Shown here: piece by piece, positions 56,641-64,000 of the stretch
How the letters are laid out: each line of letters begins with the position of its first letter
Position numbering within the stretch: position 1 is the first letter of the stretch
From: Bimuria novae-zelandiae CBS 107.79
Taxonomy: Eukaryota > Ascomycota > Dothideomycetes > Pleosporales > Didymosphaeriaceae
Direction: 5' to 3'
Assembly: GCA_010015655.1 (NCBI GenBank)
Contig: ML976688.1
Coordinates: forward strand, 62,001 to 126,000
Length of the DNA: 64,000 nt
Program-made: the position numbers and the translations under genes
The notes under the pieces: model-generated
Told to the model about the DNA's origin: nothing
The model's database searches: none
The model's input: only the letters and a program-made list of their open reading frames with translations

Positions 56641-56712
56641 TAAGTGTTATATTACTCTAGCTATTCTTTCTACTTAGCTAAATATTTAGGCGAACCTTAG
56701 ATTATTCTTAAG
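56530..56712 (-). pseudogene. Gypsy-5 chromodomain
   Basis: The minus strand reads GSPKYLAKQKEQLE-YNT and ELKEILINYKLLVLSYYQQY, the PKYLVKWKG...YNTWEPEENL pattern of a chromodomain. The N-terminal part of the domain (LDLKDNKYKVKEIKD) lies at 62270-62320, beyond Copia-4. It overlaps the tail of the antisense ORF. Confidence 0.8.
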
Positions 56713-56954
56713 TGTTGAGAATATATGGGTTCAGTCCAGATTGGTGGAAGGTAGGCTTGTGGTACTTGCTGTACAGAAGAGTGCCAAGCCTGGTGGTCCC
56801 TGCTCGATTATACAGATTATACCTTACGATAGCTTGTTTAATCTAGGACGCTACATACAATAGTTAATACAATACGTTGTAGCCACCCCGCCTTATCCCT
56901 TACCTACTTAGTTATTTATAGTAGTTATACTACTAGAGGGACCTTATTCTAATA
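56713..56954 (+). repeat. Copia-4 5' LTR
   Basis: TGTTGAGAAT to TTCTAATA. It contains the module GTGCCAAGCCTGGTGGTCCC found in the Copia-2 LTR in the opposite sense. Confidence 0.95.
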
Positions 56955-56969
56955 GGTTATAAGCCTAGT
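56955..56969 (+). promoter_or_regulatory. Copia-4 primer-binding site, complementary to the tRNA-iMet anticodon arm
   Basis: GGTTATAAGCCTAGT directly after the LTR. The expected complement of the tRNA-iMet anticodon arm is GGTTATGAGCCCACG; two of the mismatches are RIP-type transitions. This matches half-tRNA-iMet priming known for Drosophila copia. Confidence 0.65.
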
Positions 56970-56994
56970 TACTAACTAACGTTATTATTTCTCT

Positions 56995-57178
56995 AGAGTC
57001 GCGTAGGACTTAGCTACGATTCGCGAAAGAAATTAGTTACTACTAGAGTTACGCAGAACTTAGATTTAAGAAGGAATTAAACCTTAAGAGTTACGTAAGA
57101 CTTAGCTACAATTCGCAAAAGGAATTAGTCATTAACTAGAGTCGCGCAGGACTTAGATTTAAGCAGGAATCAACTTTA
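56995..57178 (+). repeat. Copia-4 leader: two tandem copies of a unit of about 93 bp
   Basis: AGAGTCGCGTAGGACTTAGC at 56996 recurs in mutated form at 57089; both copies include a second AGAGT(T/C)(A/G)CGCAG segment. Confidence 0.75.
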
Positions 57179-57225
57179 CCTATACACACCTTCTCCACGC
57201 TCGAGAATTGACAACGACTGCACCG

Positions 57226-57356
57226 CCTGCAGCATAACGCATCGCCTGCATCACCTCATCGCCTGCATCGCCTGCATCGCCTGCATCGCCTGCATCGCCT
57301 GCATCGTCTGCACCACCTGCACCGCCTGCATCGCCCGCATCGCCCGCATCGCCTGC
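57226..57356 (+). repeat. Copia-4 leader: 9-bp tandem repeat GCATCGCCT
   Basis: About fourteen units with variants (GCACCGCCT, GCATCGTCT), just before gag. The minus strand gives spurious Asp-Ala-Gly and Cys-Arg-rich open frames. Confidence 0.92.
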
Positions 57357-57396
57357 AATCGACACATGTGAGCCTCCTCACGTCCAAACACATATA

Positions 57397-60300
57397 ATGG
57401 CCGAAGAGAAGGGACAGTGGGAGATTCCTAAATTCACAGCGGAGAATCATGATAGTTAGTTCCGCCGGAACAAAGTCAAGCTAAGAGGGAAAAGAGTCTT
57501 TTACGTATATAAGAGAAGCCTGGAGGAGCACTGCCAAATTACTACTACTAAAGACCTGTTAGATGCTGTAAAAGGACTAGACATTATAGATAACAAGACT
57601 GTTAAGGCCCGCATTAATATTAACAAGAGAGATAAGTACCTAGAGGATAAAATAATTATAATTAACCTTTTATTTAGATCTCTTAGTAATAACGACTAGG
57701 CCTTAGTTAATAAGTATAACACTGCCTTCTAGTTCTAGGCTTACCTGCGAAAGAAGTACACCTAAGCTAACGCTATTGCTACTAACATGTATATAATTAG
57801 GATCTAGATATTTACATTTGATTCTAAGAGCATAATTATTAGATTATAGGAAAAGCTAAAAGATTACTAGCGTAAGCTTGTCTTAGTAGACGCTAACACT
57901 AATAGAGCCTATAAAGATGCTGCATTACTACTTATTCTTATTAAATTACTCCCTTTAAGTTTTAAGACTATAATTAACACCCTAAATGCTCAGCTTAACC
58001 TTACTGTTAAACAAAAGCTTAAGTTTCTAAAAGAGAAGGAGGTCCGAGACCAGCAAGATACCAATGAACAAGCTCTTCTAGCATTCCGAAAAGCCCACAA
58101 GTACGTTCCGCCCCACAAGCGAGGCAACAAGGAGCTGTCATCCGACTCCGAACCTAGCGCTACGTCTGGCATCCAGTGCTACCTTTGCGACGAATCTCAC
58201 TACATGCGAGACTGTTCAAAGCTTGTAAAGGCTCGAAAGCTCCTAAGGGAATATAAAGCTAAAAAGAAGTAAAGGAAGAAGAAGCCGTTCCTTCTAAAGC
58301 TATCTAAGCCGCCTATTAAGTCTAGGAAATCTAACAAAAAGACTAGTAAAGTATATAGAGCCAAAGAAGAAGCTAGGTTAGAATTAGAGCTAGAGACATT
58401 AACTAATACCTTAGACTTAGAGGACGAGGAAATTGAGATATGCCATTTCTTAAAAGATATTATTAGTAAGGCCTCTCTATTTACCTAGGCCGGCGACACT
58501 GGCGCTTCCTTACACATATCTAACTAACCCTTATTATTTAGACGGATAATTAAGATTAAGCGAAGACTTGTTTAGGTTAAAGGGGGAGAGTTATATATAG
58601 ACTAGAAGAGAGAAGCTTAAGTAGTGTGTAAAGACAGGTCCTTAACATAGCTTTTAGATATACTACTTATACCTAATTTTAAAGTTAATCTATTATTAGG
58701 AAGACGAATTTGCGTAGTAGGCTTAAAAGGTTAATTTAACTTAAATACACTGCGTTTTAAACTGGGAAAGAAGACAATTATTAAAGTAACTATAAACAAC
58801 GGCCTCTATATAGTGTCACATATCGCTAATAGATACCAAGAGACAGCATTCCCAAGCACAGAATAGTATACACCAGCAGAATTTAACGAAACAGAATTCA
58901 AGGCTGGTGAAAAAGAGAGATACTTGCTGTATTATAGACGCTTCGTACACCTGGGGCCTGCAAAGATCGCGAAGCTCCACGAAGTTACAACCCTCTAGAA
59001 GAAGATTTAAGTGCTAGAAAAGATGGAACTCTGCGAAGTCTGCGCCTTAATAAAGATAAGGAATAGTATCCCTAAGTAGCTAAGTGAGTATAAGGCTACA
59101 AAGCTAGCTTTAATATAGTTTAATATTGCAGGACCCTTTTTAATATCTCTAAGAGGAAACCGATAGTTCCTCCTTATTATTAATAGCTACACGCGGAAGA
59201 ACTGGGTCATCCCGTTAAAGTATAAGGGAAACGCATAAAAGGAACTTAAAGTCTAAAAGACCTTTATTAAATATTAAACTAACGAAAAGGTTAAAGCTAC
59301 TAGGACTAATAACGCACTAGAACTCTTGCAACAAGTTAAGGAATAGAGAGTTATATAGGGAGTAGAACTATAGCCTACTATAATTACGTTATTACATTAA
59401 AATGGACTAGCTAAGCAAAATATCCAAACTATAGAAGCCGACATAAGAGTAATGCTTAAGGACGCTAGTCTACTAATTAAGTTCTAGGACAAAGCTATAG
59501 AGGCAGACATATACATGCGAAACCGCACTAATACAGGACCTATAATTAATAGAAAGTAAGTTAGCCCTGAAGAGGCTTTTACGGGAAAGACGCTATCTAT
59601 TAACTATATTTATGTATAGGGGAGTAAGTGCTACTCCTATATTTACCCTAAGACAATTCTAGCGGATTAACGACACGACAAGCTTGTAGACCGCGGTAAA
59701 GTTAGAGTATTTATAGGCTATTCTAAGATAATAAATAAGCAGTTTAAGTTCTATTCGCCAGAGCTAGGGTATACATTAAGAATAAGCTAATTATTAGTAG
59801 ACGAAAACACCCCTGGAGGAAAAGTTAAACTACGACTGCGAAATATCCCAGCTAGACCACAAGGGACATAGAACACAATGCCAGACTAAAAACCAAGAGG
59901 AAGACCTAGGAAGGTTTTAGGGACTAATACTAGGACTAATACTAAGGAAAACTAACGCCCTATTCTTGTTTAACTAGCAGAACTAATAGAGACAACTTTT
60001 GCAGAGCCGATAAAACCAACTTCTATAGAACTAATAGAACTAACTTTTGCAGAAATAATGGAACCAACTTCTACAGAACTAATAGAACTAACTTCTGCAG
60101 AACTAATAGAACCAAATTCTGTAGAACTAAATTCCGGGCTAATAAAGCGTAGAAGAGGAAGACTAAGGAAGCTAACTACTATTCCTCCTATTACCCTACC
60201 TTAAGACGAGCGAGTACCTGACTTAGTGAACAAAGAGCCTAGAAAACCTGTCAAAGTCTTGCCAGAAGCTCTACGATACTTTATAAGAGAGTCTAAACGC

Positions 60301-61990
60301 AAGAGGTCTAGCGAAGACACTATAGAAGATAAAAGATTCTAGAAAATTATTAAAGCTATGCTAGCATAAGTCAACTTTATGGACAAATAAGCACAGATTT
60401 TTAAGAAAGCTTTTCTAGTAACTAAGATTGTAGGAATTCGGATTCCCTAGACATATTAACAAGCTATCCACGACCCAAAGCACGGAAATTAATAGAAAGC
60501 AGTAGTGCTAGAGGAGATAATTTTACTAATAGAAAATAGAACCTGGGAAGAAGTCTTTCTAGCAAAAGACGCGAACATAATTAACTTAAAGTGGGTTTTT
60601 ATAATTAAGACTAAGCTAGACGGGACAGTTAAACGATTTAAGGCACGCCTTATGGTAAAGGGTTTTACCTAAGTACAGGGAATTAACTATAACGAGACCT
60701 TTACGCCGACTGTCCGCATGGATACCTTACGTCTATTCCTAGCCACTATCGCAGCAGAAGACTTAGAATGTTTTTATTATAACATTAAGAATGCGTTTAC
60801 TAAGTCTTACCTTAAGGAATAGATTCTCCTTAAGTCACCTAAAGGAGTTTATATTAAGAAAGGACATGTCCTAAAAGTTCTTTAAAGCCTATACAGACTA
60901 AAGCAAGCTACTCGAGACTAGAACCTATTAATAAAGAAAGAGCTTCTTATATAGGGATTTATATAAAGCCTGGCAGACCCTTGTATGTTTGTCCATAAGG
61001 AGAGAAAGATTTAAATCCTAGTCTACGTTAACGACGTCCTTGCAGCGGCAAAGGAACAATCTTAGACTAAGTGGTTCTAGAAGAAGCTTTCTGGACAATT
61101 TAACGCCAAGAACCTAGGGGAGGTACATAAAGTCCTTAGAGTGCGAGTTATAAGAGATAGAAAGCACCGTATAATCTTCCTTAACTAAGAGCAATACCTA
61201 CGCGCAGTACTTAATAAGTTCGGAATGTTAAGTAAGAAGTATAAAGACAGGAAGATTCTATTTGCTAATTACACCTTATTTAGGCTAACTACTAATAATA
61301 ACACCCGAATTAACATAACTAAGTACCAGCAAGGAATTAGAAGCCTAATATTCGCTATAGTTCTTACACGTCCAGATATTGCATTCACCCTTGGAAAACT
61401 GAGCCAATACATAAGCGATCCAGCAAAACACCATAGCTATGCATTAAAGAACCTATTACGGTACCTTAGGTTAACAGTTACAATAAAACTACGCTACGGA
61501 CCAGGGGGAGCACACTTATAATTTGTCGTCTACTCAAATGCTAACTAGGCAAGCGATACTATAGACTAAAAGAGCGTCTTAGGAAGCACTGCAATATTCT
61601 ATAGAGGTCTAATATTATAGTCTAGTAAGAAGTAACAATTAGTTATAATATTAAGTTGCGAATCTAAGTATATTACACTGTCGACATGCTGCAAGCAAGG
61701 CCAGTGGATTACTTAAGTGTTTAGAGACCTTGGATTCCCAAAGTACATTGGAAAAGACACTAATAAGGTCTAGATGCTGGGCGATAATTAGGGCGCTATT
61801 GCACTCACAAAGAACCCTTACCTTCACGAAAGATCAAAGCATATCGATGTCTGTTATCACTTTGTTAGGGACCTGGCAGAACAAGGCAGACTTGATATGG
61901 CCTACGTGCTAACTGCAGATATAGTTACTAATAGAATGATAAAGCCTTTGCAGCGAGTAGCATTTAAGAGATTTAAGAACTAACTAGGAG
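57397..61990 (+). pseudogene. Copia-4 gag-pol
   Basis: The ATG at 57397 opens MAEEKGQWEIPKFTAENHD. Gag ends with a knuckle CYLCDESHYMRDC (58177-58215, CX2CX3HX4C), preceded by an open stretch. The protease reads AGDTGASLHIS with an intact DTGA at 58495-58506. The pre-integrase domain is near 58935, and the integrase core opens FNIAGPFLISLRGNR near 59120. The RT has YYNIKNAFTKSYLK near 60775, and VYVNDVLAAAKEQ near 61022 (YVDD changed to YVND). RNase H includes RPDIAFTLGKLSQYISDPAK near 61370 and ERSKHIDVCYHFVRDLAEQG near 61828, with C-terminal KPLQRVAFKRF near 61940. Several long segments are open, so it is among the less damaged elements. Confidence 0.93.
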
Positions 61991-62011
61991 TTATCTATAG
62001 ACCAGACCTAT

Positions 62012-62265
62012 CCTGAGGGGGAGTGTTGAGAATATATGGGTTTAGTCCAGATTAGTGGAAGGTAGGCTTGTAGTACTTGCTGTACAGAAGAGTGCCAAGC
62101 CTAGTAGTCCCTGCTCGATTATACAGATTATACCTCACGATAGCTTGTTTAATCTGGGACGCTACACACGACAGTCAATACAATACGTTGCAGCCACCCC
62201 GCCTTGTCCCTCACCTACTCGGTTATTCATAGTAGTCATACTACTAGAGGGACCTTGTTCCAATA
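62012..62265 (+). repeat. Copia-4 polypurine tract and 3' LTR
   Basis: Polypurine CCTGAGGGGGAG, then the LTR 62024-62265 (TGTTGAGAAT to TTCCAATA) and the duplication TTAAG. The 87-codon open frame at 62055-62318 is fortuitous. Confidence 0.95.
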
Positions 62266-62454
62266 TTAAGTCTTTAATTTCTTTAACTTTATACTTATTA
62301 TCTTTTAAATCTAGCTAGATCTTAACTAGAGCGTCTGGGGGTGCTAGTTCTAAAAGTAATTTATAAAATTTAAAATCTATATTTATATTTAGTAATAAAA
62401 GTAGTCTGGTTATAATAGGTCCCTTAGTTTCTATTCCTTTAAAACGGCTTACTC
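62266..62454 (-). pseudogene. Gypsy-5 integrase C-terminus and start of chromodomain
   Basis: The minus strand reads RFKGIETKGPIITRLLLLLN, then KFYKLLLELAPPDALVKI-LD and LKDNKYKVKEIKD. It is nearly identical in pattern to Gypsy-3 at 47735-47915 (GP-ITKLILLLSIKI, FYKLLLELVPLDAP). It continues across Copia-4 into 56712. Confidence 0.82.
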
Positions 62455-62711
62455 TGTTAAGCCCTTCGGGGTAGCTGGTCCTGAAGGAGACAAGGGTTAG
62501 TTCTTAGGCAAGAGCAATATTGAAATAAATAAAAATTATTAATAGCTTGTACGTACAAATAGGATCTTATAGTACAGTCACGTGATCTTAATGTCTCATG
62601 ATCTTGGCGTGTGGGACATCGTGGGACATTACATAATCCTTAGTAGGGCAACAGCGCCACCTTTCGTCATAAAGTGTCTAATGTCGTCCCATTGAACCTT
62701 GGTTCCTAACA
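62455..62711. repeat. Solo LTR (257 bp), family d, inside Gypsy-5
   Basis: TGTTAAGCCC to TTCCTAACA, with the duplication TACTC (62450-62454 and 62712-62716). Little RIP. It contains CACGTGATCTTAATG and a repeated TGGGACAT motif. Confidence 0.93.
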
Positions 62712-62716
62712 TACTC

Positions 62717-64000
62717 TAAGGTAATCTAGTTTTTTACTAGGTCGTTTTATCCTTAAGTTTTTTTATAATAGGAAAACTTTTTCCCCTCTTTTAAGGGTTA
62801 GTTCCATACTGCTTTACTTATTAGCGTTTTTAAATACTATAAGAGACCTCTAAGTAATTTATTTTTATAGGACTTTATAAATATTCCTTATCTTTTAAGC
62901 CTTATTTTAGGTTTTCGTGGGAATACTCTCTACGTCTTTTAGATTTTAATAAGTAATTAACTCGTATCTGTAGTTTACATAGTGTAAGGAGTACTATATT
63001 ATATCTAACCTTACGCTATTATACGCTAGCTAGGCTATTAGTAGCAATTTTACTTAGTTATTTTATTATTTATTAACGTAGAATTATAGATACTATTCTA
63101 GAGTCTAATTTATACGTTCCATTTATTTATTAGTCTAGGGGTAGAAACTTATTAAGAGCTTCCTGTTAATAACTAGAGCTATTATAAAGATATTCTAATA
63201 TTTAGGCGTAAAGAGCTTATCTTTATTTATAATAAATTCTTCTAGTAGCCTATACTCTACGAATACTACGTTATTTACCTTTTAGTCTAGTTCTTTCGCC
63301 GTTATAAATTCTTCTATAGGCCTAAATTTAGCTACTTTAGTTAAGTACTCTACTATTACTATAATAGTGTCGCACATCCGCTTCATTCCTAGCTATAGTA
63401 ACTGTAAGAGTTTTACTATAAAGTCTATTATTACACTGTATTATAGTCTTTTTGCTACTTGCAGTAACTATAATAGTCTATAAAACTTATATATTTTTAG
63501 CTTATTTTTATAATATACTAAATAAATACTTAAGACTTGCGTTACTACCTACCTGAGTCAAAAAGAAAGATTATTTATTTATAATTTAACGAGTTATTTC
63601 TTTAATACCTAGGTATTTCTATTCTTATAATTTGTGTAGATTCCTAATTAGGGCTTCCTTATATATAGGTTTTGTAAAACTTCTGTAGTAGTAATCTTGT
63701 CTTATTTTATTAAACCTATATTAGAAGAGGTTATACTCTTCTTACTAATTTAGGGTAAGTTATCTATAGTCCTAAAAATCTTATATTATTAGTTTTAAAT
63801 ACCGTAGGCTATCAGCATAAACTTTAATTATTAATAAATTATATTTAATAGTTTTAATGCTTTCTGCTCGTAGTACTGCGTTATATAAATATAGTTTCTT
63901 CTTTATAAGGTTTAATCTTCTACTTAGGGCGTCTACTACGCCATTAAGCGTTCCTAGTTAATAGTATATTATAAAATCGGAATTTTCCACAAACCCTAGC
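62717..64000 (-). pseudogene. Gypsy-5 pol: RNase H end and integrase
   Basis: From the right edge the minus strand reads LGTLNGVVDALSRRLNLIKK (RNase H end, near 63930), then QGEY-like and NLFQYRFNKIRQDYYYRSFT segments. The integrase zinc part is near 63600, and the core starts IIDFIVKLLQLLQLGMKRMC near 63430. The acidic residues lie in the stretch CDTIIVIVEYLTKVAKF, KLFTPKYQNIFI and FYPQTNKQMERINQTLE near 63140. Many residues survive and long stretches lack stops, unlike Gypsy-3. Its reverse transcriptase lies outside the window. Confidence 0.87.

Larger units (their letters stand above)
56713..62265 (+). mobile_element. Copia-4: full-length Copia retrotransposon (5553 bp) inside Gypsy-5
   Basis: Two 242-bp LTRs, duplication TTAAG (56708-56712 and 62266-62270), PBS complementary to the tRNA-iMet anticodon arm, 5' untranslated tandem repeats, gag-pol in Copia order, and polypurine tract CCTGAGGGGGAG (62012-62023). 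It interrupts the Gypsy-5 chromodomain. It is a different lineage from Copia-1 to -3. Confidence 0.96.
55438..64000 (-). mobile_element. Gypsy-5: chromodomain Ty3/Gypsy element, continues off the right edge
   Basis: Minus-strand relative of Gypsy-3. The 3' LTR is at 55438-55889. Next, going right, come a region with a plus-strand antisense ORF, the chromodomain (split by Copia-4), the integrase (split by a solo LTR) and the RNase H end at about 63950. The LTR aligns with the Gypsy-3 LTR, and the integrase and linker sequences match it closely. TTAAG precedes the LTR; the matching duplication is off-window. Confidence 0.88.

Noticed and set aside
57226..57356. Short regular repeats resembling a CRISPR array
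   Set aside because: The units are contiguous 9-mers without spacers, in a eukaryotic retrotransposon leader.
57180..57450. Minus-strand open frames rich in Asp-Ala-Gly or Cys-Arg
   Set aside because: They are translations of the 9-bp tandem repeat in the Copia-4 leader.

Overview
The window is a graveyard of nested transposable elements from a filamentous ascomycete (Pezizomycotina-type) genome. I see no intact host gene, rRNA, tRNA or CRISPR array. Nearly every reading frame is broken by TAA or TAG (almost never TGA), CpA/TpG is depleted and TpA enriched, and LTR copies differ mostly by C/T and G/A transitions. That is the signature of repeat-induced point mutation (RIP), a fungal genome defence. 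The species cannot be named from this sequence.

The layout was solved from target-site duplications (TSDs), which fix most element boundaries exactly. (1) 1-9991: a chromodomain Ty3/Gypsy element (Gypsy-1, +) runs in from the left. It is interrupted by a solo LTR (TSD AACTA), which is itself interrupted by Copia-1 (TSD CCTCT). Gypsy-1 sits in a pogo-like DNA transposon (Pogo-3, -), of which only the N-terminal end shows. (2) 9992-50922: one pogo/Fot1-like transposon (Pogo-1, -) of about 2.1 kb net is stretched to 41 kb. It holds an Ngaro-like tyrosine-recombinase retrotransposon (10674-15452) and Gypsy-3 (15498-49524, TSD CTTAT). Gypsy-3 in turn holds Copia-6 (TSD ATAAG; with Copia-2, a solo LTR and the transposon Fot-B inside it), the transposon Fot1-A (with Copia-3 inside it), Copia-5 (TSD TAAAT) and two solo LTRs. 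(3) 50925-55437: remnants of two Tc1/mariner-type transposons, a further solo LTR and Pogo-2 (+). (4) 55438-64000: Gypsy-5 (-), a relative of Gypsy-3 that interrupts Pogo-2, continues off the right edge and contains Copia-4 (TSD TTAAG) and a solo LTR (TSD TACTC).

The most notable signals are: an antisense, Cys-rich (Zn2Cys6-spaced) open frame conserved between the 3' ends of Gypsy-3 and Gypsy-5; the Ngaro-like element with split direct repeats; primer-binding sites matching the anticodon arms of tRNA-Lys(CUU) (Copia-1, -2, -3) and tRNA-iMet (Copia-4), implying half-tRNA priming; an LTR module shared in opposite orientation by Copia-2 and Copia-4; and sharp islands of un-RIPed sequence inside heavily mutated transposase genes.

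Element names (Copia-1, Pogo-1 and so on) are local labels, not database names. All coding features are reported as pseudogenes. The genes do not work together as a pathway; they record successive insertions, each silenced by RIP.
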